Shown here: positions 45,030-54,584 of the stretch, one piece after another | Numbering within the stretch: the first letter of the stretch is position 1 | Layout of the letters: every line of letters starts with the position of its first letter | Assembly: GCA_934402055.1 (NCBI GenBank) | Contig: CAKRTC010000006.1 | Location: 1 to 64,000 of the forward strand | Direction of reading: 5' to 3' | DNA: 64,000 nt | Origin: an uncultured Lachnospiraceae bacterium | GTDB taxonomy: Bacteria; Bacillota; Clostridia; Lachnospirales; Lachnospiraceae | Made by a program: the position numbers and the translations under genes | The notes under the pieces: generated by a model | What the model saw: the letters and a program-made list of their open reading frames with translations, nothing else | The model's database searches: none | What the model was told of the DNA's origin: nothing

Positions 45030-47126
45030 ATGGAACTTACCGCACTTAAGGGAATAGGGGATAAGACTGCCGAGGCATTTAAGCGCCTCGGCATTTTCAG
45101 TGCGGAGGATCTGATAAGATTCTACCCGAGGAGCTACGAGAGCTTCGATAAGCCCAAGGCTCTGTATGAGCTTGAACCCGGCAAGATACAGACTGTCGAA
45201 GGTGTACTCACAAAGGATGCTTCTGTCAACCGCTTTAACGGAATGACTATTGTAAATGCTTATCTCGCCGATATGACAGGAAGACTGCAGCTTTCCTGGT
45301 ATAATTCACCATTTATAAAAAACAGTCTCAGGGAAGGCATGCATCTCGTATTCCGAGGCAGGGTATACGAGAAAAATGGTAAGCTCATCATGGGTCAGCC
45401 CAAGATCTATCAGGCAGAGAGCTACAGGGAAAAATACGAGGGCAGGCTTATGCCCATATATCCTCTTACCAAGGGCATCAGCAACAACACCATAGTTAAG
45501 GCTGTTTCCGAAGCTCTAACCATATGCAGACATACGGGAGAGTACCTGCCGGAGAGCATAATCGACGAATATGGTCTCAAATCACTTGATGTAACAGCTA
45601 TAAGACTGCATTTTCCAAGGAGCGGCGAAGAGCTTGAGGCATCAAGGCGAAGAGCCGTGTTTGATGAGTTCTTTCTCAACAATCTCGCGGGAGCAAGACT
45701 GAGCGAGAGAGCAAAAAAGCTCACAAGCGTATATCGCTGCAAGCCGGATTTCGGACTCATCAGATTCATTGCCGATCTGCCCTTTGAGCTTACAGCAGGA
45801 CAGCTCAAGGCATACAAGGAGATCAATGCCGATATGTCCTCGGGAAGAGTCATGAACAGACTCGTAGAGGGTGACGTTGGTTCGGGTAAGACTATGGTAG
45901 CCATGCTCGCCATGCTCTTTGCGGCGCTTAACGGATATCAGGCGGCTATAATGGCACCTACTGCTGTGCTTGCGACACAGCATTTCGAAACCTTTAACAG
46001 AATGCTTGAAAAAAGTGAGTTTTTTGACGGCAGGATAAGCACGGTTTTGCTCACAGGCTCAATGAGCACAGCCGACAGGAAGGAAGCCTTAAGCCGCATC
46101 AGGAGCGGAGAGGCTAATATCATAATAGGCACACATGCCTTGTTTCAGGATAAGGTCGAATACAAATCACTCGGTCTCATCGTAAGTGACGAACAGCACA
46201 GGTTCGGAGTAGGACAGAGAGAGGCACTTTCGGGCAAGGGAGATATGCCGCACACACTTGTCATGAGTGCGACACCCATACCGCGTACACTTGCCATTAT
46301 AATGTACAGCAATATGGATATCTCGCTCATCAAGGAGAGGCCGCAGGGACGTCTGCCTATCAAAAACTGTGTCGTAGGCCCGAGCTACCGCAGGACAGCC
46401 TATAAATTCATCTTTGACGAGATAAAAAAAGGCAGACAGGCGTATATCATCTGTCCTGCCATAGAGGAAGCCGAGGAAGAGGAGAACGAGTCCTTAGGCG
46501 GAAAAACCGCAAGTGAAAAAACTGCGGCAAAATTGGAAAATGTTACAGATTATACAGAAAAGCTTCGTAAGATAGTTCCGGAAGGTGTCAGCATAGCCAT
46601 GCTCCACGGAAGGATGAAAAATGACGAAAAAGATGCGGTCATGAAGCATTTTAAGGAACATGAGACAGATATACTTATATCGACAACGGTAGTCGAGGTA
46701 GGTGTGGACGTACCCAATGCCACAGTCATGATGATCGAAAATGCAGAGCGCTTCGGACTTGCCGAGCTGCACCAGCTAAGAGGCAGAGTCGGTCGAGGCG
46801 AGGAGCAGTCCTACTGTATAATGATCAATACCTCCGATTCGGAAAAGGCAGCAGAGAGACTCGGCATACTCAATAACTCCAATGACGGTTTTCAGATCGC
46901 TGAGGAGGATTTAAGGCTCAGAGGCCCCGGAGATGTGTTCGGGGTAAGACAGAGCGGAGACATAGATTACAGGATAGCGGACATATATAGGGATGCAGCG
47001 ATAATGAAAGACGCTGCGGCTGCGGTTAAGGAGCTTATGGACAGGGATCCGGAGCTTGACGAGCCGGAGCATCAGCGCTTAAGGTGCATATCGGACGAAT
47101 ATCTTGAGAAGGGATATATAGTATAA
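45030..47126 (+). CDS. recG: ATP-dependent DNA helicase RecG
   Basis: Branch-migration helicase for stalled forks and recombination intermediates. OB wedge domain (about 50-160), then superfamily 2 motifs: VEGDVGSGKTMVAML (I), MAPTAVLATQHFETF (Ia), DEQHRFGVGQRE (II), MSATPIPRTL (III), STTVVEVGVDVPNATVM (V) and LHQLRGRVGRGEEQSYC (VI). 698 residues. A Glu/Lys-rich insert lies near 478-510. ATG lies 23 bases after fakA. rsmD follows without a gap. Confidence 0.96.
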   Translation: MELTALKGIGDKTAEAFKRLGIFSAEDLIRFYPRSYESFDKPKALYELEPGKIQTVEGVLTKDASVNRFNGMTIVNAYLADMTGRLQLSWYNSPFIKNSLREGMHLVFRGRVYEKNGKLIMGQPKIYQAESYREKYEGRLMPIYPLTKGISNNTIVKAVSEALTICRHTGEYLPESIIDEYGLKSLDVTAIRLHFPRSGEELEASRRRAVFDEFFLNNLAGARLSERAKKLTSVYRCKPDFGLIRFIADLPFELTAGQLKAYKEINADMSSGRVMNRLVEGDVGSGKTMVAMLAMLFAALNGYQAAIMAPTAVLATQHFETFNRMLEKSEFFDGRISTVLLTGSMSTADRKEALSRIRSGEANIIIGTHALFQDKVEYKSLGLIVSDEQHRFGVGQREALSGKGDMPHTLVMSATPIPRTLAIIMYSNMDISLIKERPQGRLPIKNCVVGPSYRRTAYKFIFDEIKKGRQAYIICPAIEEAEEEENESLGGKTASEKTAAKLENVTDYTEKLRKIVPEGVSIAMLHGRMKNDEKDAVMKHFKEHETDILISTTVVEVGVDVPNATVMMIENAERFGLAELHQLRGRVGRGEEQSYCIMINTSDSEKAAERLGILNNSNDGFQIAEEDLRLRGPGDVFGVRQSGDIDYRIADIYRDAAIMKDAAAAVKELMDRDPELDEPEHQRLRCISDEYLEKGYIV

Positions 47127-47690
47127 ATGAGAGTAATAGCAGGAAGTGCAAGAAGTATTCCGCTTATCGCGCCGTCGGGCAACAATACGAGACCAACGAC
47201 GGATAAGATCAAGGAAACACTTTTCAACATATTGCAATATGATGTGCAGGGAGCCGTGTTCTACGATATCTTCGCAGGCTCGGGAGCGATAGGCATAGAG
47301 GCATTAAGCCGCGGAGCGGAGCGTGCCGTGTTTGTTGATACGAGCAGGGATGCCATCAATTGCATTACCGCAAATGTAAAAAAATGCAAGTTCACGGACA
47401 AGAGCCGGATAGTCAAGGCTGATGCTTCACAGCTTTCGGCTTATTTTAAGAAAAATGAGACTGAAAATGATGCACAGCTCATCATTTTCATGGATCCGCC
47501 TTATGAGCGTGATCTGGAGATGCCTGTATTAAGGGCTATAGCAGAGAGCGGAGTGCTTAAGGAAGACGATATTATCATAGTCGAGGAAGCGATACGCTAT
47601 GAATTGGAGCTTCCGGAAGAACTCGGACTTGAGATATACAGGGTCAAGGAATATAAAAACCAGAAACATTTGTTCATCAGAAAGAGATGA
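47127..47690 (+). CDS. rsmD: 16S rRNA (guanine(966)-N2)-methyltransferase
   Basis: 187 residues. MRVIAGSARSIPLIAPSGNNTRPTTDKIKETLFNIL is typical of RsmD; SAM-binding DIFAGSGAIGIEALSRGA and the amino-methyltransferase motif MDPPYE follow. Begins directly at the recG stop. The recG-rsmD-coaD order is widely conserved in Firmicutes. Confidence 0.95.
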   Translation: MRVIAGSARSIPLIAPSGNNTRPTTDKIKETLFNILQYDVQGAVFYDIFAGSGAIGIEALSRGAERAVFVDTSRDAINCITANVKKCKFTDKSRIVKADASQLSAYFKKNETENDAQLIIFMDPPYERDLEMPVLRAIAESGVLKEDDIIIVEEAIRYELELPEELGLEIYRVKEYKNQKHLFIRKR

Positions 47691-47821
47691 ATTTAAATTA
47701 AATAATAGAAGCAAACAGGGAGCTGTCCGAAACAAAACGGGGTTGTAAGCGATTGATAAGGGCGCAGTCGGAAGCTGTCTGAAGAGCAATAAAAACGGAC
47801 TTAAGGGAGAGAGGTCTGATT

Positions 47822-48316
47822 ATGAAAGAAACTATTTGGATTTATCCGGGAAGCTTTGATCCGGTGACATACGGACACTTAAATATCATCGAGCGCGCGG
47901 CTAAGCTGTGCGGAAAACTTGTGGTCGGAGTGCTTGAAAATTCTGACAAAACTTCGTTGTTTTCCATGGATGAACGTGTTAATATGTTACGTGAAGTAGT
48001 AAAAGGACTTGACAATGTGGAAGTAACGAGTTTTTCGGGACTTCAGGCGGATTTTTATAAACAGAGACATGCCGACGCGGTCGTAAGAGGTATCAGAGAC
48101 GATCGTGATTATGATTACGAGCTTTTCCTGGCGCGCGGCATTCAGATGCTGATACCCGAATACGAAGTCGTTTTCCTTGCGACGGATCTTAAGTATGCCT
48201 GTGTCAATTCAAGTACCGTCAGAGCACTCGGAGCATACGGCGGTGAACTCAGTCCGTTTGTGCCAAGCTATATAGAGCAGAAGGTCAAGGAAAAGTTTAA
48301 GGAGAAATATTTATGA
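47822..48316 (+). CDS. coaD: Phosphopantetheine adenylyltransferase
   Basis: Penultimate step of coenzyme A synthesis. IYPGSFDPVTYGHLNIIERA (nucleotidyl-transfer HxGH-type motif TYGHLN), VVRGIRDDRDYDYELFLARG and NSSTVRALGAYGG are signatures. 164 residues. AGGGAGAGAGG precedes the ATG. The 131-base gap upstream holds an imperfect repeat (GGGAGCTGTCCGAA / CGGAAGCTGTCTGAA). It overlaps the next gene by 4 bases. Confidence 0.96.
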   Translation: MKETIWIYPGSFDPVTYGHLNIIERAAKLCGKLVVGVLENSDKTSLFSMDERVNMLREVVKGLDNVEVTSFSGLQADFYKQRHADAVVRGIRDDRDYDYELFLARGIQMLIPEYEVVFLATDLKYACVNSSTVRALGAYGGELSPFVPSYIEQKVKEKFKEKYL

Positions 48317-48900
48317 GCAGCAAGATCGAGCAGATCATTGATGAGTTAGACGAATATATTGGTGAGTGCAAATACCAGCCTTTTTCAAACAGTAAGATAA
48401 TAGTTAATAAGGACGAGCTTGACGAGTATATCGTGGAGCTTCGCATGCGTGTGCCGGACGAGATCAAGAAATATCAGAAGATCATTTCACAGCAGGATGC
48501 CATACTTGATGACGCAAGAAGTCAGGCACAGAATATGATTAACGACGCACAGCAGCAGATAGATGTGCTTGTTAGCGACCATGAGGTTATGCAGAGAGCA
48601 TATGAGCGTGCGAATGAGCTGGTTGATGCGGCACACGGACAGGCTGATTCCATAGTTAATCAGGCTGTAAGCGATGCCAACAATATCCGTGAGGGTGCCA
48701 TGCAGTATGCGGATAGCCTTCTTGCGGAGATACAGAATATCATCTCCGGCACGGCTTCGGAGAGCAGACAGAAGCTTGATCAGATGTTTGCTTCGCTCGA
48801 ATCTGTATACAATGAGTGCGCAACAAACCGCAGTCAGCTGACAGTTAACAATACTACTCCCGAGCAGAATGATTATGAAGATGAAAATGCTGAGCAGTGA
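48313..48900 (+). CDS. Coiled-coil protein linked to coaD
   Basis: 195 residues. Conserved-looking N-terminus (IEQIIDELDEYIGECKYQPFSNSKIIVNKDELDEYIVELRMRVPDEI) followed by a long Ala/Gln/Asp-rich helix (about 55-170) that reads as coiled coil with repeated A-x-x-x-A-x-x-x pattern, and an acidic Asn/Glu tail. It resembles ATPase-like/DivIVA-like proteins commonly next to coaD in Lachnospiraceae; function unknown. Four-base overlap with coaD implies coupling. Confidence 0.75.
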   Translation: MSSKIEQIIDELDEYIGECKYQPFSNSKIIVNKDELDEYIVELRMRVPDEIKKYQKIISQQDAILDDARSQAQNMINDAQQQIDVLVSDHEVMQRAYERANELVDAAHGQADSIVNQAVSDANNIREGAMQYADSLLAEIQNIISGTASESRQKLDQMFASLESVYNECATNRSQLTVNNTTPEQNDYEDENAEQ

Positions 48901-49555
48901 TATCGAGGCGGTTATCTTTGACCTCGACGGAACCTTGGCAGATTCAATGTGGATGTGGGCAGATATCGATCGCGAATATCTGTCCCGTTTTGCGTTAGAG
49001 GAAAAGCCGGAGCTGATGGGCGAGGTAGCCGGTATGAATATGGTCGAGACGGCAGTCTTCTTCAAGCAGCATTTTCATATACCGGACAGCATAGATAAGA
49101 TCATAGCCGACTGGATAGAGATGTCGCTTGATAAGTATAAGCATGAGGTGAACCTCAAGCCCTATGCCGCGGATCTGCTTAAGTTCCTTAAGGCAAACGG
49201 AATCAAGACAGCCATAGCATCATCCAATGCGATAGAGATGATAAGAGCCTGCCTTAAATCAAACGGTGTTGAGGATATGTTTGATGCCGTTGTTTCGGCA
49301 AGCGAGGTCGAGCACGGCAAGCCGGCTCCGGATGTATATCTGCTTGCAGCCAAGCGTATAGGAGCGGATCCGGCGAAGTGCCTTGTGTTCGAGGACATAC
49401 CGGCAGGATTGAGAGCCGGCAAGGCAGCAGGCATGAAGACTATAGGCGTAAGCGATAAGTATTCGGAAGGCAGCGAGAGCGAGATGAGAGCCGAAGCGGA
49501 CAGGTATTATCCGGGCTTCAAGGAGTTCCTTGAGGCAGAAGGCGTGATCGGCTGA
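48869..49555 (+). CDS. HAD superfamily hydrolase (beta-phosphoglucomutase-like)
   Basis: 228 residues in the longest reading. DxDGT motif VIFDLDGTLADSMWMW, motif II SSNA, and motif III/IV KPAPDVYLLAAKRIGADPAKCLVFEDIPAGLRAGKAAGM. C1-cap architecture, so phosphatase or phosphomutase on a small sugar phosphate or nucleotide. Four in-frame ATGs (48869, 48875, 48881, 48887) all lie inside the end of the previous gene; the true start is probably 48881 or 48887, giving the usual short N-terminus. Confidence 0.87.
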   Translation: MIMKMKMLSSDIEAVIFDLDGTLADSMWMWADIDREYLSRFALEEKPELMGEVAGMNMVETAVFFKQHFHIPDSIDKIIADWIEMSLDKYKHEVNLKPYAADLLKFLKANGIKTAIASSNAIEMIRACLKSNGVEDMFDAVVSASEVEHGKPAPDVYLLAAKRIGADPAKCLVFEDIPAGLRAGKAAGMKTIGVSDKYSEGSESEMRAEADRYYPGFKEFLEAEGVIG

Positions 49556-49661
49556 GCAGATTTTATCAGTGTATGGTTTCTGTCTTATGTGGATAAAGGC
49601 TTAAAAAGACCGGAGATATGTCGATAACTATGTTCGGGAAATCGTGGGAGAAGGAATAAGA

Positions 49662-50843
49662 GTGCAGCAGATAAGAGTGCCGCAGGCTGAGGCAGGAAGA
49701 CGCATAGACAAGTATCTGATGAAATACTTTGATGCGGCTCCCAAGAGCTTCATTTACAAGGCCTTCAGAAAAAAGAATATCAAGCTTTGCGGAAAACGTG
49801 CCGCAGGAAATGAATTGCTCAACGAGGGAGATCTTATTGAGCTTTTTTTCTCTGACGAAACAATTGCGTCAATGCGGAAAACGCCCGTCGGAAACCATAA
49901 AGTGCCGGCTGGAGACAAAGCAACATTAAGGGAGTACTGCGAGATAGTCTATGAGGATAAGGACGTAATATTTGCCGACAAGAGGGAGAATGTGCTGAGT
50001 CAGAAGGCGGAGCCGGGGGACTACAGCCTCAATGAGGCTCTCTTAGACTACTGCGGCGGCAAGCCGGAGGCTTCAAGCTTCGTTCCTTCGGTATGCAATC
50101 GTATAGACCGCAATACTACAGGGCTTGTGTGCTTTGCGAAAAGCTACAAAGCTGCAAGACTGCTCTCCGAGATGCTCAGAGACAGAAGCCTTGAAAAGTA
50201 TTATCTTGCTGCTGTTTCCGGAGTTGTGAATGAAGCCGCACATGTTGAAGCATGGCTCGTTAAAGATAAAAAGAGCAATAAGGTTACGGTATCCGACAGA
50301 CCGAGTGCAGGAGCAGAACACATAGAGACAGCCTTCAGACCTATAGATGGGGCGGAGGCAGAAATGCTCGGTATAGGATGTGCCGGAACCGGAGAACTAT
50401 TTTCATCAACAGACAGAGAACAGAAGATTGATTCAATAAGCATGGAATTATCTAAGCCTAAGTTAAGTGGCAATGATATTGCTACAGAACGAATAAGTGG
50501 CTTAAATAGAGTAGTTGGGTTAAATAAAAATGTATCAAGAGTTGCATCCGGCAGGCTCAGAAATCATCAGTACACGATAGTCAAGGTCGAGCTTATCACA
50601 GGCAAATCTCATCAGATTAGAGCACAGCTTGCAGCCTTGGGACATCCGCTCTTGGGAGATCCTAAGTACGGCAGCAGAGAGCTTAATAAGTATCTTGCGG
50701 AAGAGTACGGAATAAGATCACAGCTCTTACATGCGTGGGAGATGCATTTTCCAAAGGATACTTCGTCACCGCTTGATACATTCGCGGGCAAGTCGGTAAG
50801 GACCAAGACACCGGAGTGGGTGAAGCAGCTTAGAATAGAATAA
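49662..50843 (+). CDS. RluA-family pseudouridine synthase with an unusual insert
   Basis: S4-like N-terminus (AGRRIDKYLMKYFDAAPKSFIYKAFRKKNIKLCGKR), then the catalytic motif NRIDRNTTGLVCFAK with Asp. The C-terminal part has GKSHQIRAQLAALGHPLLGDPKYG. GTG 49662 is chosen because GGAGAAGG (49647-49654) is well spaced; GTG 49644 is in frame. 393 residues is long for RluC/RluD types: residues about 231-296 are an insert without family counterpart, A/T-richer at DNA level (50455-50530) than its flanks. Target base in rRNA is not predictable. Confidence 0.88.
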   Translation: MQQIRVPQAEAGRRIDKYLMKYFDAAPKSFIYKAFRKKNIKLCGKRAAGNELLNEGDLIELFFSDETIASMRKTPVGNHKVPAGDKATLREYCEIVYEDKDVIFADKRENVLSQKAEPGDYSLNEALLDYCGGKPEASSFVPSVCNRIDRNTTGLVCFAKSYKAARLLSEMLRDRSLEKYYLAAVSGVVNEAAHVEAWLVKDKKSNKVTVSDRPSAGAEHIETAFRPIDGAEAEMLGIGCAGTGELFSSTDREQKIDSISMELSKPKLSGNDIATERISGLNRVVGLNKNVSRVASGRLRNHQYTIVKVELITGKSHQIRAQLAALGHPLLGDPKYGSRELNKYLAEEYGIRSQLLHAWEMHFPKDTSSPLDTFAGKSVRTKTPEWVKQLRIE

Positions 50844-50892
50844 TAAACAGATGATCGCTATATAAAATAATCAAAATAATTGATAAAAACCT

Positions 50893-50975
50893 GAGGAGTG
50901 AGGTGAATAAGGCTTCGATTGTCAGAATGAAAATGGACAATCGGAAAGAATATGTTCACAAACTCCTCTTTTTTT
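50893..50975 (+). terminator. Large nested stem-loop ending in T7, terminator or small RNA
   Basis: Outer stem GAGGAGT / ACTCCTC (50893-50899 and 50962-50968), middle GTGAA / TTCAC (50903-50907 and 50955-50959), inner CGATTGTC / GACAATCG (50916-50923 and 50936-50943), followed by T7 (50969-50975). Works as terminator for the RluA gene, but the three-tier structure is larger than needed. Confidence 0.6.
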
Positions 50976-51049
50976 ATTAAGTTAATTATCAAAATATTAA
51001 AAAATTTAGTACATTAACGCATGCACTAATTCAAGTGCAATTCAAGCGG

Positions 51050-51080
51050 TTGTTAACAAGTTGTACAAATAGTTTACAAT
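51050..51080 (+). promoter_or_regulatory. Candidate GntR operators and promoter before the LarA-like gene
   Basis: Two adjacent palindromes, TTGTTAACAA (51050-51059) and TTGTACAA (51061-51068), resemble the TNGTNNNACNA sites of FadR-type GntR regulators. TACAAT (51075-51080) could be a -10, with TTGTTA as a -35 at a long 19-base spacing. The regulator gene lies downstream at 52575. Confidence 0.45.
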
Positions 51081-51188
51081 TTTCATAGTCAAAACTACCA
51101 ATAAAAAAAGAAAATCATGTATTCACTTGTTAATGTTTACCTCAAAGTTGGCGACAACTGATTTTATAAGAATAAGCTTTCATCTACA

Positions 51189-52574
51189 ATGCCAAATATC
51201 AAAACAAACAAAGTTCATGTGTTTGGATGGGGGAAGCAAGTGAAGATTCCAAAGTTTATAAAAGCTGTACAGCATTACAAAGAGGTACCGCATGTAAGCG
51301 ATCCGAGAGCTGAAATCAAGTTTAAGCTCGCACAGTTCGGACTTAAGGATAAGATCAAGCCCGGTATGCGAATAGCGGTAACGGCGGGAAGCCGAGGCGT
51401 TGACGGAATGGTCGATGTCATAGCTCAGATCATACAGGAGATCAAGGACTGCGGAGGAGAGCCTTTCGTATTCCCATCGATGGGAAGTCACGGCGGTGCA
51501 ACAGCAGAGGGACAGGAAGCAATGCTGCGCAGCCTCGGATATACAGAGGATGTTATCAAGTGTCCTATACTCTCAGATATGCAGCCGGTACTAATCGGTG
51601 AAACAGAGTTGGGAACTCCGTGTTACATAGACAGAAATGCCTGGGAGGCAGACGGAGTAATAGTTGTAAACCGCATCAAAAAGCATACCGATCAGAATAA
51701 CAAGACTGAGAGCGGATTGCTCAAGATGATGACCATAGGCATGGGCAAAAAGGTCATGGCCACATATGTACACTCACGCGGTGTATGGGGACTTGTAAAT
51801 ATAATCCCGGCGAACGGAAAATATGTATGTCGTAATCCTAAGGTCAATGTTATCTGCGGAGTTGCGCTTCTTGAGAATCAGGAAGACAAGCTTGGATATC
51901 TTGAGGTAGTAAACGGATACGACATTCCGGACAGAGAGCCTGAGCTCTTCAAGATGGCAGACAAGCTCTATCCGCATCTTCCGTTCAAGACCTGCGATTT
52001 CCTGATCATACGCAGAGGCGGCAAGGAGATAAGCGGAACCGGTGTTGATTCAAATATGATAGGCAGATACGGAGTATGGGGCTTATATGAACCGGAGAAG
52101 CTCTTCGCTGCAGGAGAAAACGAAGATTTCAGAGGCGATCCTCTTATTGATAAGATAGCACTTCTGGATCTTACAGATATAAGCCATGGTAATGCCATAG
52201 GCGTAGGTCAGGTAGATATTATAACCAAGAAGTACTACAATAAGATAGATTTTAATGCTACCTATACCAACGGGTTGACGACAACCTTCCTTCAGAAGAT
52301 CAAGATACCGTATCCGGCAGAGACAGATAAGGCTGCAATACAATTAGGTATGAATTGTATTAACGGACTTACAAGACTTGAGGGACAGAAGAATGACGAT
52401 ACTGTCAAGGTATGTGTAATAGACAGTACCTTGCATGAAGGCAAGTTCTTAGTCTCCAAGGGTCTGTACGAGGTGCTTAAGCAGAGAGACGATATCGAGT
52501 TTATAGGAGATTTCAAGGAACTTGAATTCGATAAGGAAGAAAACCTGATCAGCAATCCGCTTGTTGAAGAATAA
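51189..52574 (+). CDS. LarA-family (DUF2088) nickel-pincer racemase/epimerase-like protein
   Basis: 461 residues. The N-terminal LarA region keeps the expected catalytic set by spacing: His101 (GSHGG), His166 (NRIKKHTD), Lys179 (SGLLKMM, candidate for the covalent nickel-pincer cofactor) and His195 (YVHS), equivalent to His108, His174, Lys184 and His200 of Lactobacillus plantarum LarA. No LarB, LarC or LarE gene is in the window. Upstream of a GntR regulator and TRAP genes, so it probably epimerises the imported 2-hydroxy acid; the substrate is unknown. No Shine-Dalgarno is evident at the ATG. Confidence 0.8.
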   Translation: MPNIKTNKVHVFGWGKQVKIPKFIKAVQHYKEVPHVSDPRAEIKFKLAQFGLKDKIKPGMRIAVTAGSRGVDGMVDVIAQIIQEIKDCGGEPFVFPSMGSHGGATAEGQEAMLRSLGYTEDVIKCPILSDMQPVLIGETELGTPCYIDRNAWEADGVIVVNRIKKHTDQNNKTESGLLKMMTIGMGKKVMATYVHSRGVWGLVNIIPANGKYVCRNPKVNVICGVALLENQEDKLGYLEVVNGYDIPDREPELFKMADKLYPHLPFKTCDFLIIRRGGKEISGTGVDSNMIGRYGVWGLYEPEKLFAAGENEDFRGDPLIDKIALLDLTDISHGNAIGVGQVDIITKKYYNKIDFNATYTNGLTTTFLQKIKIPYPAETDKAAIQLGMNCINGLTRLEGQKNDDTVKVCVIDSTLHEGKFLVSKGLYEVLKQRDDIEFIGDFKELEFDKEENLISNPLVEE

Positions 52575-53381
52575 TTGAGAAAAGGCAGAGCTGAGGATTT
52601 GTATTCAAAGAAAGAAAGACACGAGCTTATAACCGAAAAGGTCATTACATCCGTGTACGCCAACCATCTTAAATACGGCGACAGACTTCCGAGTGAAAAT
52701 CAGCTGTCAAATGCACTTGATGTATCAAGAGCAAGTATACGAGAAGTATATAATGCACTGGATATTATAGGTATAGTTGAAAGCAGACGAGGAGAGGGAA
52801 CTTTCCTAAAGAGCGGAGACGGCGGCAATGAGATGATATTCAAGATCATGATGCTGGCGCTCTACAATGACAATACCGATGTTTATGAGATAATGGAAAT
52901 ACGAAAAATCATAGAGACCGGTATAGCCGAAAAGGCGGCACAGTTTCGTTCGGATGAGGATGTCAGGCAATTACGAAAATGCATAAAGGAAATGAAGAAC
53001 TGTAATGACGGTAACCGTCTCAGTGAACTTGACAATATACTGCATTCAATAATCGGTAAGGCTTGCGGTAATCCGCTTCTTTGCAATCTCTCGGGAATAA
53101 TATCGAGTCTCACTATAAGCTCGATAAAGGAGCATTGGAATTACATTACATTTGATAAAAAACCGGATACAAGGCAACAGACCTTTGAACAACATAAGGA
53201 ATTGGTTGATGCCATTATCAACAGAAAGCCTAATATAGCAAAAATGCTTATGGAAGAACATCTGGATTTTGTATGCATGAGTCTTGAGAGATATAAGAAA
53301 CGTTTTGCGGAATATGAGGCTGAGATAAAGACAAGGGCAAGAGTTGCGGAGATGTCCGGACAGGCAACACAAAAAGGGTAA
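52575..53381 (+). CDS. FadR-subfamily GntR transcriptional regulator
   Basis: 268 residues. TTG start immediately after the LarA-like stop. The winged helix is HLKYGDRLPSENQLSNALDVSRASIREVYNALDIIGIVESRRGEGTFL (about 37-84). The all-helical FCD ligand domain (about 105-235) begins with EIMEIRKIIETGIAEKAA and includes the metal-site-like Asp/His residues LDNILHSIIGKA and EQHKELVDAI. FCD proteins sense carboxylic acids, fitting control of the LarA/TRAP locus. Confidence 0.9.
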   Translation: MRKGRAEDLYSKKERHELITEKVITSVYANHLKYGDRLPSENQLSNALDVSRASIREVYNALDIIGIVESRRGEGTFLKSGDGGNEMIFKIMMLALYNDNTDVYEIMEIRKIIETGIAEKAAQFRSDEDVRQLRKCIKEMKNCNDGNRLSELDNILHSIIGKACGNPLLCNLSGIISSLTISSIKEHWNYITFDKKPDTRQQTFEQHKELVDAIINRKPNIAKMLMEEHLDFVCMSLERYKKRFAEYEAEIKTRARVAEMSGQATQKG

Positions 53382-53458
53382 CAACCGGAATCGTTAGGAT
53401 TGGGGTAAAATTGATACTAAGGATTACGGAAACAATATTTTTTACAGGAGGAACATTT

Positions 53459-54526
53459 ATGAAAAGGAGAATTTTTGCAGGAGTGATGGCAGCTGCTATG
53501 ATGCTTTCCTTAGCAGCATGCGGCGGATCATCAACATCAACAACAACTGCAGCCGCAGGAGAGACAGCAGCTGCAGAGGCAGAGAGCACAGAGGCAGCTG
53601 CTTCAAGTGACGAGCAGGTAACGATCAAGCTTGGCCACATTCAGGCAGAGTCAGATGTTTGGCATCTTGCTTCAGAGGTACTTGCAGAGAAGGCTGCAGA
53701 GTACTCAAACGGAACTATCAATATCGAGATCTATCCTAACTCAACACTCGGCGGAGACCGTGATATGGCTGAGGGAATGCAGATGGGAACCGTAGATATG
53801 GCTCTTATCGCAGGTGTATTGTCAAACTTTGACGATTCTATCTCACTTCTTGAGATCCCTTATATCTTCCACAGTGATGAAGAGTTCGAGAAGATCGTTT
53901 ACGGTGATTGCGGTGAGGAGATAGCTCAGAACGTACTCGACAGTTCAGGAATCCGTATCCTTGACTGGTGGGAGAGAGGTCCTCGTCTTATCACATCTTC
54001 AAAGCCGATCAACAGCCTTGCAGATGCTAAGGGACTTAAGATCCGTCTTCCTGAGATCAAGGCTATGCAGGAGGTATTCACAGCATGGGGAATGGCTCCT
54101 ACAACAATGAGCTGGTCTGAGGTTTACACAAGCCTTTCACAGGGTGTTATCGATGCACAGGAGAACCCGATCCCATTCTTCTATTCAGGATCTATCTATG
54201 AGGTTAACAAGTACATCGCTGATACAAAGCATAAGTATGAGTATGTTTGCGTAACAATGGCTGATTCAACATGGAACAAGCTCAGCCCTGCTCAGCAGGA
54301 GGCTCTTCAGAAGGCTTGTGATGATGCAACAGCATATCATAACGAAAATGTTAAGAAGATCGCCGAGGAAGATCTCAAGGATATGGAAGAGAACCATGGC
54401 GTAACAGTAACAGAGCCGGATACATCAGAGTTCATCGCTATTGCAGATGAGGTTGCTCCTAAGTATGCAGAGAGCATCGGATGCACAGATCTTTACAACA
54501 AGATCCAGGAAGAGCTCGGAAGATAA
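53459..54526 (+). CDS. dctP: TRAP transporter solute-binding lipoprotein (DctP family)
   Basis: 355 residues. Lipoprotein signal MKRRIFAGVMAAAMMLSLAAC with lipobox LAAC (Cys21), then a Ser/Thr/Ala/Glu-rich linker (to about 50). The binding domain shows KLGHIQAESDVWHLASEVLAEKAAEYSNGTINIEIYPNSTLGGDRDMAEGMQMGTVDM, typical of DctP, and the conserved Arg in IRLPEIKAMQEVF, which usually binds the ligand carboxylate. CAGGAGGAA supports ATG 53459. Codon use is that of a highly expressed gene. Confidence 0.94.
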   Translation: MKRRIFAGVMAAAMMLSLAACGGSSTSTTTAAAGETAAAEAESTEAAASSDEQVTIKLGHIQAESDVWHLASEVLAEKAAEYSNGTINIEIYPNSTLGGDRDMAEGMQMGTVDMALIAGVLSNFDDSISLLEIPYIFHSDEEFEKIVYGDCGEEIAQNVLDSSGIRILDWWERGPRLITSSKPINSLADAKGLKIRLPEIKAMQEVFTAWGMAPTTMSWSEVYTSLSQGVIDAQENPIPFFYSGSIYEVNKYIADTKHKYEYVCVTMADSTWNKLSPAQQEALQKACDDATAYHNENVKKIAEEDLKDMEENHGVTVTEPDTSEFIAIADEVAPKYAESIGCTDLYNKIQEELGR

Positions 54527-54584
54527 TATTCGGAATTTGAGTTGATAATATCTGTATATTAAGTACAGACTATCGGTAAATACA

